Below, in pieces: positions 1-9,804 of a DNA stretch of 64,000 bases. Position 1 is the first letter of the stretch; each line of letters begins with the position of its first letter. Under the pieces are notes generated by a model. It worked only from the letters and a program-made list of their open reading frames with translations. It searched no databases and had not been told where the DNA came from. A program made the position numbers and the translations under genes. The DNA is from Dickeya chrysanthemi NCPPB 402 (GTDB lineage: Bacteria > Pseudomonadota > Gammaproteobacteria > Enterobacterales > Enterobacteriaceae), in contig NZ_CM001974.1 of the NCBI RefSeq assembly GCF_000406105.1, forward strand, positions 2,819,174-2,883,173, read 5' to 3'.

Positions 1-894
1 CAATGCTGCACCGCGCACGCCGCCCGCATCGCCATGCCGCGCTTTTTCAATGCGCGGAACACGTGCCACCGGTAACAAACTGCCGGGCAGCCGCTGCGGC
101 AACTGCCGGTAAATTTCATCGAAATTCGACAAACCGCCACCAAAAACAATCAGATGCGGGTCAACCAACGTTAACAGATTCCCCAGGCACACGGCCAGCA
201 AGGCCAGATAACGCTCTACATGCTGCCGCGCCTGAGGTTCGCCGGCATAGAATGCCGCGATAATCTCCGGGGCTGATAGCGTGCAATGGTAAAAATGCGT
301 GTATAGCCATTCGAACCCGCGCCCGGAAAGGTAGTTTTCGACACAACCGCGACGGCCGCAACCGCATGTTACCCGAGGAATGGACTCACCGAGAATATCC
401 AGCGCATCGACCGGCAAACGGAAGTGCCCCAACTCGCCGGTAACGCCGTTCTTCCCGTCCACTACCTGGCCATTCACTACCAGCCCGCCCCCCATGCCGG
501 TGCCGAGAATAATCCCCAACACCACCGGGTAAACGCGAAATTCGTCGTCCCAGGCTTCTGATAGCGCAAAACAATTGGCGTCATTACTGAGGCGCACTTC
601 ACGTGCCAGTAGCCGGCTGAGGTCGGCGCGCAACGTGCGCCCCATCGCGGCGGGCAGATTGGCTGCAAACAAGGTGCCGTCATCCGCGTTCTCCATCCCC
701 GGCACGCCAACGCCGACCGAGCCGCGACCGCCGATCAGCGCATCGGCCTCTTGCGTTAAGTTCAGCAATGCCTGCAACAGGCAGTCATAATCGTCCCGGG
801 GGGTGGCAATGCGTTTTTGCCAGATGCGCCGCAGCCCGGCATCAAACACCGCCAGCTCTGTCTTGGTACCGCCAATGTCAAAACCGTAATACAT
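1..894 (-). CDS. nagK: N-acetyl-D-glucosamine kinase NagK, cut by the window edge
   Basis: ROK-family sugar kinase that phosphorylates N-acetylglucosamine released during murein recycling. 298 codons are visible from the ATG at 894, and the last few C-terminal residues lie outside the window, since the E. coli protein has 303 residues and ends shortly after the same GAGGxRGAA motif. The phosphate-binding DIGGTK sits at residues 6-11, and the ROK zinc cluster CGCGRRGC lies near residues 176-184. It is downstream of lolCDE on the same strand, 65 nt after lolE, as in E. coli. NagZ, which feeds the same recycling route, is also in this window. Identity is secure. Confidence 0.95.
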   Translation of the reverse strand, partial: MYYGFDIGGTKTELAVFDAGLRRIWQKRIATPRDDYDCLLQALLNLTQEADALIGGRGSVGVGVPGMENADDGTLFAANLPAAMGRTLRADLSRLLAREVRLSNDANCFALSEAWDDEFRVYPVVLGIILGTGMGGGLVVNGQVVDGKNGVTGELGHFRLPVDALDILGESIPRVTCGCGRRGCVENYLSGRGFEWLYTHFYHCTLSAPEIIAAFYAGEPQARQHVERYLALLAVCLGNLLTLVDPHLIVFGGGLSNFDEIYRQLPQRLPGSLLPVARVPRIEKARHGDAGGVRGAAL

Positions 895-959
895 AGGCGC
901 GCCCTCAGCTTCAGACAAGAGAACGGCGCCACGGCGTCCTCGCCATGGTGCCGTGAATA

Positions 960-2207
960 TTACTGGCCGCTCAATATCCGGGCCGGATCGATACGGCTGG
1001 CGCGGCGAGCCGGATACCAGCTGGCAATCAAACTCAACACCAGCGAGGTGCCCAACACGATGACCACATCCAGCAGATGCAGTTCCGAGGGCAGAAAATC
1101 GATGAAATAAATATCACCGGACAAAAAATGGTGACCCGTCAACGTTTCGAGACTACGGATAATCGGCGTCAATTGCAGTGTCAACACAATCCCCACCACG
1201 GTACCGACTACGCTGCCGAGCAACCCGGCCAGTAACCCGTACCAGACAAAAATCGCGCGGATCAGGCCATCGCCCGCCCCTAGCGTGCGCAATACCGCGA
1301 TATCGCTGCTTTTGTCCTTCACCGCCATCACCAGCGTGGAAACAATGTTGAAACAGGCCACGCCAATCACCAGTACCATCGCCAGATACATAATGGTACG
1401 GATCATCTGGATATCGCGGTACATGTAGCCGTAAGTACCGATCCAACTACGGATATAGACAAAGCGATTGGTCGCTTCACCCGCGTCATGCACCAGCTTC
1501 TGAGCGGCAAACACATCCTGGGCTTTGATGGCGATCCCCGTAATGCCATCGCCCAACTCCAGATACTGCTGTGCATCAGCCAGCGGCACCAGCGCCAGGC
1601 TGTGATCCAACTGACCGCTTAACTGCAATATCCCCGCCACCTGCAAGCGGATTCGCTTCGGCTGCAACAGCTTCATCTGCGGGTCGCTGTTGGGGATCAT
1701 CACCGTGACCCAGTCGCCGCTTTTCACACCCAGCGTGTCTGCCACGCCCTTACCGATAATCACTTGCTGCGTGCCGGCATGAAAGCGCGACCAGGCGTTA
1801 TCCTGCACAAACTGCGGCAACGCGCTGAGTTTCAGTTCCTGTTGCGGGTCCACGCCTTTGAACTGAATCGCCTTCAGGCTGGCGCCGTTCTCCAGCAACC
1901 CGGTAAAACTGACGTACGGCGCCGCCGCGGCAACGCCGGGCACCTGTTCAACCTTCGGCAACAGCGGCTGCCAGTTTTTGAACGGCTGCTCGCCGGCTTC
2001 AATCTCGCCATGCGGAACGACAGCCAAAATACGGTTGTTGAGTTCGCGCTCGAAACCGTTCATCGCACTCAGGCCGACGATCAATACCGCCACGCCAAGC
2101 GCAATGCCGAGAGTGGAGATGACCGAAATCAACGACACCATACCGCTGCGGCGACGGCCGCGGCTAAAACGCAACCCAACCAGCAGCGAAAGCGGAGGAA
2201 AGGTCAT
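960..2207 (-). CDS. lolE: Lipoprotein-releasing ABC transporter permease LolE
   Basis: Inner-membrane subunit of the LolCDE complex, which extracts outer-membrane lipoproteins from the inner membrane and hands them to LolA. 415 residues (E. coli 414). One N-terminal transmembrane helix (about 24-46) is followed by a large periplasmic domain and three C-terminal helices, the MacB/FtsX permease layout. The conserved segment [14 protein letters not shown] follows the first helix. The start ATG overlaps the lolD stop by 4 nt (ATGA), so the two are translationally coupled. LolC upstream is the paralogous second permease. Confidence 0.97.
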   Translation of the reverse strand: MTFPPLSLLVGLRFSRGRRRSGMVSLISVISTLGIALGVAVLIVGLSAMNGFERELNNRILAVVPHGEIEAGEQPFKNWQPLLPKVEQVPGVAAAAPYVSFTGLLENGASLKAIQFKGVDPQQELKLSALPQFVQDNAWSRFHAGTQQVIIGKGVADTLGVKSGDWVTVMIPNSDPQMKLLQPKRIRLQVAGILQLSGQLDHSLALVPLADAQQYLELGDGITGIAIKAQDVFAAQKLVHDAGEATNRFVYIRSWIGTYGYMYRDIQMIRTIMYLAMVLVIGVACFNIVSTLVMAVKDKSSDIAVLRTLGAGDGLIRAIFVWYGLLAGLLGSVVGTVVGIVLTLQLTPIIRSLETLTGHHFLSGDIYFIDFLPSELHLLDVVIVLGTSLVLSLIASWYPARRASRIDPARILSGQ

Positions 2208-2911
2208 TGCGACGCCCCCATCAGGGTTAACTCCTGCTGCAACTGGCCGTCGCGCATTTCCAACTGCCGGCCGAGGCGGCTGGCCAGGCGCAGGTCATGC
2301 GTCACCACCAAAAATGCCGTCCCCTGACGGACGTTCAGTTCACCCAACAGTTCAAAAATTGCATCGGTAGTACGCTGATCAAGGTTGCCGGTCGGTTCGT
2401 CCGCCAGTACCAGCGATGGGTTATTCACCAGCGCACGGGCAATCGCCACACGCTGGCGCTCGCCGCCGGACAGCTCCGAGGAGCGATGCTGACTGCGCTG
2501 CGCCAGGCCGACCGCCGCCAGCATGGTCTGCGCCCGTTCTTTGGCCTCTTTCGGCGCCACGTTGCCGATCAGCAGCGGCATCGCCACATTTTCCAGCGCG
2601 GTGAAATCCGGCAGCAGATGATGAAACTGATAGATAAACCCCAGTTCGCGGTTACGCAGCGCGGCTTTCGCCGCCGCCGACAGTTGATTCAACGTTTTAC
2701 CCTGAAACACCACCTCGCCGGAGGTCGGCGCATCCAGCCCGCCCAGCAAATGCAACAAGGTACTTTTACCTGAGCCGGAACTGCCGACAATCGCCATCAT
2801 TTCGCCTGTCTGCATGTCGAACGACACATCACGCAGCACATCGGTAGACAGGTTGCCTTCCTGGTAGCGTTTACACAGCTGACGGCACTGTAATAAAGGT
2901 GAATTACTCAT
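2204..2911 (-). CDS. lolD: Lipoprotein-releasing ABC transporter ATPase LolD
   Basis: Cytoplasmic ATPase of LolCDE. 235 residues from the ATG at 2911. A longer upstream reading is possible, but this start gives the family N-terminus [16 protein letters not shown] and the usual length (E. coli 233). Walker A is GSSGSGKS, the ABC signature is LSGGERQR and Walker B is LVLADEPTG. It overlaps lolC by 8 nt upstream and lolE by 4 nt downstream, so the three subunits form one tightly coupled operon. Confidence 0.97.
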   Translation of the reverse strand: MSNSPLLQCRQLCKRYQEGNLSTDVLRDVSFDMQTGEMMAIVGSSGSGKSTLLHLLGGLDAPTSGEVVFQGKTLNQLSAAAKAALRNRELGFIYQFHHLLPDFTALENVAMPLLIGNVAPKEAKERAQTMLAAVGLAQRSQHRSSELSGGERQRVAIARALVNNPSLVLADEPTGNLDQRTTDAIFELLGELNVRQGTAFLVVTHDLRLASRLGRQLEMRDGQLQQELTLMGASQ

Positions 2912-4109
2912 AACGTAAAGCCTCTGCGGGATGGGTGGCGGCCGCGCGCCAGGAAGGATAAAGCGTGGAAAGCAGCGCCAGCAGCATCGCCACCAGCGCG
3001 ATCGCAATCACCTGCAACGGCTGAATCTGTACCGGCAGCGCGCCACCGTCAATCAACAACCCCAGCATCGGTATCAGGGTATTCAACTGGCTGGCCAGCA
3101 CCATACCCAGTATCGCGCCGACCAACGCCCCCACCACACCGGCGCCGCCGCCCTGAACCATAAAGACCGCCATGATCTGCCGCTGGGTGAGTCCTTGCGT
3201 CTGCAAAATAGCGACTTCGCCCTGTTTTTCCATCACCAGCAAACCCAGTGAAGTAATGATATTGAACGCGGCGACAGCCACAATCAGGCTCAATAACAGC
3301 CCCATCATGTTTTTCTCCATCCGGACCGCCTGGAACAACTCGCCTTTGCGCTCACGCCAGTCTTTCCATGCCGTCCCTGCCGGCAACGCCTGCTGACCCA
3401 GCGTATCCACCGTCAGCGGTTGGTCAAGCCACAGCCGCCAGCCGGTGATGTCGCCGGGCGCATAGCGCATCAGGCGCGACGCATCCTGCTGGTTAACCAA
3501 CAGTTGATAACCATCCACTTCGCTGTGGGCGTAAAACGTCCCGGCGACGGTAAACAACCGCTGGCTCGGCACACGTCCCATCGGCGTCAACTGGCTGGCG
3601 CCGGTCACCATCAATCGCACGTGATCACCCGGCTTAACGCCGAGCTGGCTGGCCAGTTGTTCACCGAGAATCACCTGATATTGACTCGGCTGCAGTTGCT
3701 GTAGCGACGCCGCCTTAGTCAAATAGGCCGCCAGCGGTTCCTGTTCGTCCGGATTGATACCGAGCATTACGCCCACCGCCACGCTGCGGGCGCTTTGCAG
3801 CACGACATCGCCGGTCGTGAGCGGCGCGATACGGTTCACACCCTTCAGCGCAGAGAACGAAGAAGCCGGTAACATCTGTGGATTAAGGGAGCCTTGCGGC
3901 GTCGTGATCAGTGCCTGAGGCATCAGCCCCAGGATGCTGTTTTCCAGTTCCCGCTCAAAGCCGTTCATTACCGACAACACGGTAACCAACGCCATCACGC
4001 CGAGGGTGATACCAATAGCGGATAACCAGGAAACAAACCGCCCAAAGCGGTCCGCGGCCCGCCCTCGCATATAACGCAGGCCAATAAAAAGTGCGACAGG
4101 TTGATACAT
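2904..4109 (-). CDS. lolC: Lipoprotein-releasing ABC transporter permease LolC
   Basis: First permease of LolCDE and the first gene of the operon. 401 residues (E. coli 399), beginning [18 protein letters not shown]. It has one N-terminal transmembrane helix, a periplasmic domain (about 45-260) that in E. coli docks LolA, and three C-terminal helices. It is divergent from mfd, and the operon promoter must lie within the 128-nt gap 4110-4237. Confidence 0.96.
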   Translation of the reverse strand: MYQPVALFIGLRYMRGRAADRFGRFVSWLSAIGITLGVMALVTVLSVMNGFERELENSILGLMPQALITTPQGSLNPQMLPASSFSALKGVNRIAPLTTGDVVLQSARSVAVGVMLGINPDEQEPLAAYLTKAASLQQLQPSQYQVILGEQLASQLGVKPGDHVRLMVTGASQLTPMGRVPSQRLFTVAGTFYAHSEVDGYQLLVNQQDASRLMRYAPGDITGWRLWLDQPLTVDTLGQQALPAGTAWKDWRERKGELFQAVRMEKNMMGLLLSLIVAVAAFNIITSLGLLVMEKQGEVAILQTQGLTQRQIMAVFMVQGGGAGVVGALVGAILGMVLASQLNTLIPMLGLLIDGGALPVQIQPLQVIAIALVAMLLALLSTLYPSWRAAATHPAEALRYE

Positions 4110-4237
4110 GAAATCCGTCTGGATGAGGTTGCTAAAGCAAAGTGAACAAGGATAATAAAGGGTAGTACCGCTTTATGGAACCCTAAGCCCCTCTCTTCAC
4201 GACTTTTTCTTAGTGGATATCGAGACCTGATAATCGG

Positions 4238-7200
4238 ATGATGCCTGAACAATATCGCTATACCTTGCCTGGCAAAGCCGGCGAACAACGCCTGCTGGGT
4301 CAGCTTACCGGCGCGGCTTGCGCCGTCGAATGCGCAGAAATCGTTGAACGTCACGCCGGACTGGTGGTGCTGATTACGCCCGACATGCAGAATGCCCTGC
4401 GGTTGCGTGACGAAATTCAGCAGTTTACCGGGCAACCGGTCATCACGCTGCCTGATTGGGAAACCCTCCCTTACGACAGCTTCTCACCTCACCAGGAAAT
4501 TATCTCCGCCCGTTTATCCACGCTCTATCAGCTTCCGTCACTGACGCGCGGCATCTTGATCCTGCCGGTCAATACCCTGATGCAGAAAGTGTGTCCACAC
4601 CCGTTTCTGCACGGCCATGCGTTGATGCTGAAAAAAGGGCAGCGGCTGTCGCGCGATACGCTACGTAACCAACTGGAGCAGGCTGGTTACCGCAGCGTCG
4701 ACCAGGTGATGGAGCACGGTGAGTTTGCTACCCGCGGCGCACTGCTCGACCTGTTCCCGATGGGGAGCGAAGAGCCGTTCCGTATCGATTTTTTCGACGA
4801 TGAAATCGACAGTTTGCGGCTGTTCGACGCGGATACCCAACGCACGTTGAATGAAGTCGAACACATTTATCTGTTGCCGGCGCGGGAATTTCCAACCGAC
4901 AAAAACGCCATTGAGCTGTTTCGCAGCCAATGGCGCGAGCAGTTCGATGTCCGGCGCGACGCCGAGCACATCTACCAGCAAGTGAGCAAAGGTACCCTGC
5001 CCGCCGGCATCGAGTATTGGCAGCCGCTGTTTTTCAGCCAGCCGCTACCGGCGCTGTTCAGCTATTTGCCGTCCGGTACGTTGCTGGTCAATACCGGCGA
5101 CATTCAGCAGGGTGCGGAGCGTTTCTGGCAGGATGTTCAGCAGCGCCACGCCAGCCGCGGCGTCGACCCGATGCGCCCGTTGTTGCCGCCGGATGCGCTG
5201 TGGCTATCCGTTGATGGTTTTTTTGCCGAACTCAAACAATGGCCGCGGGTACAATTGCGCCAGGATACGCTGCCGGACAAAGCCGCCAACCTGAATCTGG
5301 GCTATCAGCCGTTGCCTGACCTGGCAGTCCAGCATCAACACAAATCGCCGCTGGATGCGCTGCGCCGGTTCGTCGAGCAATTTAGCGGGCAGGTGGTGTT
5401 TTCCGTGGAGAGCGAAGGCCGTCGGGAAACGTTGCAGGAACTGCTGTCCCGCATCAAATTGTCTCCGCTGGCGGTAAAAAACCTTGAACAAGCCGCGTCG
5501 CCGGGTTGCTATTTGATGATAGGCGCCAGCGAGCACGGTTTTATTGATACTCTGCGTCAACGCGCGCTGATCTGCGAAAGTGATTTGCTGGGCGAGCGCG
5601 TCAGCCGCCGCCGTCAGGACAGCCGCCGCACCATCAATACCGATACCTTGATCCGCAATCTGGCGGAGTTGCGCCCAGGCCAACCGGTGGTACACCTTGA
5701 ACACGGCGTCGGCCGTTACGCCGGGCTGACCACGCTGGAGGCCGGCGGCATCAAGGCGGAATACCTGATTCTGCACTACGCCGGCGAAGACAAGCTGTAC
5801 GTACCGGTATCCTCATTACACCTTATCAGCCGTTATGCCGGCGGGGCGGAAGACAGCGCGCCGCTGCACAAGTTAGGCGGCGACGCCTGGACGCGGGCAC
5901 GGCAGAAAGCGGCGGAAAAAGTACGCGACGTCGCGGCCGAGTTGCTGGATGTTTATGCCCAGCGCGCCGCTCATACCGGTTTTGCGTTCAAACACGATCG
6001 GGAACAGTACCAATTGTTCTGTCAGGGCTTTCCGTTCGATACCACGCCGGATCAAGCCCAGGCCATCAATGCGGTACTGAGCGATATGTGCCGCCCGCTG
6101 GCGATGGACCGATTGGTGTGCGGCGATGTCGGCTTCGGCAAAACCGAAGTGGCGATGCGCGCCGCGTTTTTGGCGGTAGAAAACCATAAACAAGTGGCGG
6201 TACTGGTACCGACGACCTTGCTGGCGCAGCAGCACTTTGACAATTTTCGCGACCGTTTCGCCAACTGGCCGGTGCGCATTGACATGCTATCCCGCTTTCG
6301 CAGCCAGAAAGAACAGGCTCAGGTGCTGGAACAAACGCAGGAAGGCAAAGTGGATATCCTGATCGGCACGCATAAATTACTGCAAAGCGATGTCCGCTGG
6401 CGGGATTTGGGATTGCTGATCGTCGATGAAGAACACCGGTTCGGCGTGCGTCACAAAGAGCGCATCAAAGCGATGCGCGCCAACGTCGATATTCTGACGC
6501 TCACCGCCACCCCCATTCCACGCACCCTGAACATGGCGATGAGCGGCATCCGTGATTTGTCGATCATCGCCACGCCGCCGGCGCGCCGTCTGGCGGTGAA
6601 AACCTTTGTGCGCGAGTACGATAGTCTGGTGGTGCGCGAGGCGATTCTGCGTGAAATTCTGCGCGGCGGCCAGGTGTACTACCTCTACAACGACGTCGAA
6701 AATATTGACAAGGCCACCCAGCGACTGAGCGAACTGGTGCCGGAAGCGCGCATCGCCATTGGTCACGGTCAAATGCGCGAGCGCGATCTGGAGCGGGTGA
6801 TGAGCGATTTCCACCACCAGCGCTTCAATGTACTGGTGTGTACCACCATTATTGAAACGGGTATCGATATTCCCAACGCGAATACCATCATCATCGAACG
6901 TGCCGACCATTTCGGCCTGGCGCAGTTACACCAGTTGCGCGGCCGCGTCGGGCGCTCCCACCATCAGGCTTACGCGTACCTGCTGACCCCGAATCCCAAA
7001 GCGATGAGCAGCGATGCGCACAAGCGCCTGGAGGCTATCGCTTCACTGGAAGATTTGGGCGCAGGGTTTGCCCTCGCCACCCACGATTTGGAAATTCGCG
7101 GCGCCGGCGAATTGCTGGGGGAAGACCAGAGCGGCCAGATGGAAAGCGTCGGCTTTTCGCTGTACATGGACTTGCTGGAAAGCGCGGTGGAATCGCTCAA

Positions 7201-7690
7201 AGCCGGCCGGGAACCGTCGCTGGAAGATCTGATCAGCAGCCAGACCGACGTCGAGCTGCGTCTGCCGGCGCTGTTGCCGGACGATTTTATTCCTGACGTC
7301 AATACCCGTCTGTCGTTCTACAAGCGTATCGCCAGCGCCAAAAACGATGGTGAACTGGATGACCTGAAAGCGGAACTGATCGACCGTTTCGGCAAGCTGC
7401 CGGATGCCGCTCGTCACTTGTTGCTGGTGGCGGCACTGCGTCAACAGGCACAAGTGCTGGGTATCAAACGGGTTGAAGGGAATGACAAAGGGGGGTTCAT
7501 CGAATTCAGCCAGCATAATCGCGTCGACCCGACGTATCTGATCGGTCTGTTGCAACGCGATGCTAAAGTATATCGATTGGATGGCCCTAGCCGATTGAAA
7601 TTCATCAAGGATCTGGCGGGATATCCGCAACGACTGACGTTTATCACCCAGTTGCTGGAAGAGATGACGAAACACACAAGTGCCGCCTGA
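4238..7690 (+). CDS. mfd: Transcription-repair coupling factor Mfd
   Basis: DNA translocase that removes RNA polymerase stalled at lesions and recruits UvrAB. 1150 residues (E. coli 1148). Two ATG codons are in tandem at 4238 and 4241; the E. coli protein begins MPEQYRYTLP, which favours 4241, and no strong ribosome-binding site decides. Visible parts are the UvrB-like N-terminal region, the RNA-polymerase-interacting CarD-like domain starting near LRPGQPVVHLEHGVGRY (about 476), Walker A GDVGFGKTE (about 629) and the DEEH box. The C-terminal regulatory domain completes the family architecture. It is divergent from lolC, with no obvious terminator downstream. Confidence 0.98.
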   Translation: MMPEQYRYTLPGKAGEQRLLGQLTGAACAVECAEIVERHAGLVVLITPDMQNALRLRDEIQQFTGQPVITLPDWETLPYDSFSPHQEIISARLSTLYQLPSLTRGILILPVNTLMQKVCPHPFLHGHALMLKKGQRLSRDTLRNQLEQAGYRSVDQVMEHGEFATRGALLDLFPMGSEEPFRIDFFDDEIDSLRLFDADTQRTLNEVEHIYLLPAREFPTDKNAIELFRSQWREQFDVRRDAEHIYQQVSKGTLPAGIEYWQPLFFSQPLPALFSYLPSGTLLVNTGDIQQGAERFWQDVQQRHASRGVDPMRPLLPPDALWLSVDGFFAELKQWPRVQLRQDTLPDKAANLNLGYQPLPDLAVQHQHKSPLDALRRFVEQFSGQVVFSVESEGRRETLQELLSRIKLSPLAVKNLEQAASPGCYLMIGASEHGFIDTLRQRALICESDLLGERVSRRRQDSRRTINTDTLIRNLAELRPGQPVVHLEHGVGRYAGLTTLEAGGIKAEYLILHYAGEDKLYVPVSSLHLISRYAGGAEDSAPLHKLGGDAWTRARQKAAEKVRDVAAELLDVYAQRAAHTGFAFKHDREQYQLFCQGFPFDTTPDQAQAINAVLSDMCRPLAMDRLVCGDVGFGKTEVAMRAAFLAVENHKQVAVLVPTTLLAQQHFDNFRDRFANWPVRIDMLSRFRSQKEQAQVLEQTQEGKVDILIGTHKLLQSDVRWRDLGLLIVDEEHRFGVRHKERIKAMRANVDILTLTATPIPRTLNMAMSGIRDLSIIATPPARRLAVKTFVREYDSLVVREAILREILRGGQVYYLYNDVENIDKATQRLSELVPEARIAIGHGQMRERDLERVMSDFHHQRFNVLVCTTIIETGIDIPNANTIIIERADHFGLAQLHQLRGRVGRSHHQAYAYLLTPNPKAMSSDAHKRLEAIASLEDLGAGFALATHDLEIRGAGELLGEDQSGQMESVGFSLYMDLLESAVESLKAGREPSLEDLISSQTDVELRLPALLPDDFIPDVNTRLSFYKRIASAKNDGELDDLKAELIDRFGKLPDAARHLLLVAALRQQAQVLGIKRVEGNDKGGFIEFSQHNRVDPTYLIGLLQRDAKVYRLDGPSRLKFIKDLAGYPQRLTFITQLLEEMTKHTSAA

Positions 7691-7748
7691 TTATATTTTC
7701 TGTCCTAAATTGTGATGGCCCGACTAAAATCAAAGGAATAACCGCCGA

Positions 7749-7875
7749 TATACCCTAAATAATTCGAGTTGCAGGAAGGCGGCAAGCGAGAGAATCCCGA
7801 TGAGCTTACTCAGGTAAGTGATTCGGGTGAACGAACGCAGCCAACACACCTGCAACTTGAAGTATGACGGGTATA
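7749..7875 (+). repeat. ERIC element, 127 bp, canonical
   Basis: Enterobacterial repetitive intergenic consensus unit bounded by TATACCC and GGGTATA. Internal ERIC hallmarks are the arm AATTCGAGTTGCAGGAAGGC, the AGCTTACTCAGGTAAGTGAT centre and the CAACTTGAAGTATGACGG right arm. The length is exactly the standard 127 bp. It lies between mfd and the EAL gene and would form a long hairpin in RNA. Confidence 0.93.
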
Positions 7876-8121
7876 AATATTCCGATTAATTAACGTTGCA
7901 GGACAAAACGTTTTGCGTTTTGAACAACACGCCATGTTACAAACCCCGTTCAGAGGCTTGTAACATGGCAACCGGGAAATCTTCGGCGCTTATTGCCATA
8001 ATGCGACGGCACAGCCTAAAACTGTGCCGGGCGCGGTTTGCCTTGCGCCCCAACGGGCGAGGCCCATGGATGGTCAGGTTATATCGCCAACATACCTGTA
8101 ACATTGACGATGACGGTTATA
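7872..8121 (+). repeat. Degenerate long ERIC-related element abutting the canonical ERIC
   Basis: The sequence directly after the ERIC starts with GTTGCAGGACAAA (7895-7907) and ends GGGCGAGGcccATGGATGG...CGCCAACATACCTGTAAC...GATGACGGTTATA. This parallels, with many changes, the ERIC variant at 58280-58445. It shares the terminal TATA with the preceding ERIC. Inside are a perfect 12-bp inverted repeat (7931-7942 with 7958-7969) and an 8-bp one (8007-8014 with 8022-8029), neither followed by a T-run. The homology is my visual alignment and was not scored. Confidence 0.5.
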
Positions 8122-8155
8122 GAACAACTATAAGGTCAGAGCAAGGGCCATACCA

Positions 8156-9661
8156 ATGAATAAACTAATCGCTTTGTTGACCTTTGTAGCGATGTTCGCC
8201 ATGGGCTTATGGGCAATTTACTATCAGGACTATCGTGCTGATCGTCAGGGCGCTTACGCCAATGCGGAAAGAGCGGTCAAAAATATCGAAGAAATTCTCG
8301 ACGAGGCCAAAAACGCGGTGGAAGACAGCAAACCGCTACTGGCCCTCTCCTGTACGCCTGAAGTGATCCGACAATTGAATATGACGGCGGCGGTTGCCAG
8401 CCATCTGCGTACCGTCAGTCTGATCAAACGTGATGTGGTGTACTGTTCATCATTATACGGCGTGGATAATCGCCCTGCCGCGCTGGAACGTTTCCATATG
8501 CGCGAGCTGGCGCTGCTGGCGGGGAATTCCGTCACGCCGGACAGAACCCTGATTATGTATCTCGCCAGCACAGCATACGGCAGCGTCGGCGTGGCGATAC
8601 ACGGTCAGCACCTGACCAGTGTGCTGGATCTACTCAGTAAGCGGCGCAACCTTTATTTATTAGTCGGCAACACCTGGATATCCCGCGAGAATCAGGTATC
8701 GACATTTAATCCCAAAGATCTACCCAATTTCGTTATCATCCCTTCAGGTCATTACCATTTTTCTATTCTGTACTCTCTCAACGAAAAGTATTCTCTTGCC
8801 GATTTTTGGTATAAGGAAAAAATGACGTTTCTGATAGTCTTTCTTATTGCCCTTGGCTCCGGATTCCTGGCTTACAAATATTCGACGCGTATTAATTCGC
8901 CTTATGATGGCATTCGGCGTGCGATTGAAAACCAGGAAGTGTTGCCCTATTACCAGCCGGTGATTTCCACGGTATCGCGGGAAATTTACGGCGTAGAAGT
9001 GCTGGCCCGCTGGCATCACCCGAAAAGCGGTTTTATTTCTCCCGATATTTTTATTCCGCTGTGTGAACAAAGCGGGCTGATCATTCCGATGACGCGTTCG
9101 CTAATGAGTAGTGTGGTACGTGATTTAACGCCCCATCTCAACACCCTGCCGGACAATTTGCATATTGCCATCAATATCAGCGCCCAGCACTGCCAGTCCG
9201 ACGATTTCATTACCGACTGTCAGAATTTTATCGCCGCTTTCGGCGATAAAAACGTGCATTTGATGATCGAAATTACTGAGCGGGAAAAAGTCGACATTAC
9301 GCCGGAAACCATCGCCTTCTTTAAGAAGCTTAGCGATGCCGGCGTGCTGATCGCGCTGGACGATTTCGGCACCGGCTATTCCAATTTCGACTACCTCAGA
9401 AAACTGCATGTCAATGTCATTAAAATCGACCAGTCGTTTGTCAGTATGATTGATGAAAATGATCCGCAATCCAGCACGTTGGTGAACTGTGTTATCGATC
9501 TGGCGCAACAGATGAAGCTGATGACGATCGCCGAAGGGGTGGAAACCGAATTTCAAGCCGAATTCTTGTCCCGTAAACACATCAATTTCATGCAAGGGTA
9601 TTTCTTCTCCAGACCACTGCCGTTTGATGAACTGGCGCAAACCTGGCTCGGCAAACGCTGA
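8156..9661 (+). CDS. CSS-motif EAL-domain cyclic-di-GMP phosphodiesterase
   Basis: Membrane enzyme expected to hydrolyse c-di-GMP to pGpG. 501 residues. The first transmembrane helix is about 4-22, a periplasmic CSS domain follows with Cys66 and the CSS triad at 97-99, the second helix is about 223-240, and a C-terminal EAL domain starts near 250. Catalytic signature residues are present: EVL at 281-283 (the EAL motif), DDFGTGYS at 402-409, KID around 424 and AEGVE at 459-463, so it looks enzymatically competent. In E. coli PdeC-type proteins the two periplasmic cysteines form a Dsb-dependent disulfide that restrains activity. Which pde paralogue this is cannot be assigned. It stands alone, downstream of repeat DNA. 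Confidence 0.9.
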   Translation: MNKLIALLTFVAMFAMGLWAIYYQDYRADRQGAYANAERAVKNIEEILDEAKNAVEDSKPLLALSCTPEVIRQLNMTAAVASHLRTVSLIKRDVVYCSSLYGVDNRPAALERFHMRELALLAGNSVTPDRTLIMYLASTAYGSVGVAIHGQHLTSVLDLLSKRRNLYLLVGNTWISRENQVSTFNPKDLPNFVIIPSGHYHFSILYSLNEKYSLADFWYKEKMTFLIVFLIALGSGFLAYKYSTRINSPYDGIRRAIENQEVLPYYQPVISTVSREIYGVEVLARWHHPKSGFISPDIFIPLCEQSGLIIPMTRSLMSSVVRDLTPHLNTLPDNLHIAINISAQHCQSDDFITDCQNFIAAFGDKNVHLMIEITEREKVDITPETIAFFKKLSDAGVLIALDDFGTGYSNFDYLRKLHVNVIKIDQSFVSMIDENDPQSSTLVNCVIDLAQQMKLMTIAEGVETEFQAEFLSRKHINFMQGYFFSRPLPFDELAQTWLGKR

Positions 9662-9671
9662 GCCAGGTTTG
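9638..9671. repeat. Perfect 12-bp inverted repeat across the EAL stop codon
   Basis: CAAACCTGGCTC at 9638-9649 pairs with GAGCCAGGTTTG at 9660-9671 across a 10-nt loop. The TGA stop (9659-9661) overlaps the second arm. No T-run follows, so it is not a textbook intrinsic terminator. It may act as a 3'-end-protecting stem or a Rho-assisted terminator. Confidence 0.6.
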
Positions 9672-9804
9672 GCGGGACGATGCCTTAGAGCCTGTTGGAA
9701 GAGGTGCTTAGCGACAACCGATTTTTATCCGTCTTCTCTCTTTACAACCCCCGGAGCAAGCGGTAAATTCCCGCCCCTTCTCTACTGGCATGGGGATAAC
9801 AATC

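Noticed and set aside
7749..8121. CRISPR-like or mobile-element interpretation of the repeats between mfd and the EAL gene
   Set aside because: No regular direct repeats with spacers and no transposase; the pieces are explained by ERIC and its relative.
7896..8159. 87-residue open frame ending at the EAL start
   Set aside because: It lies wholly inside stem-loop-rich repeat DNA, which explains the lack of stops.
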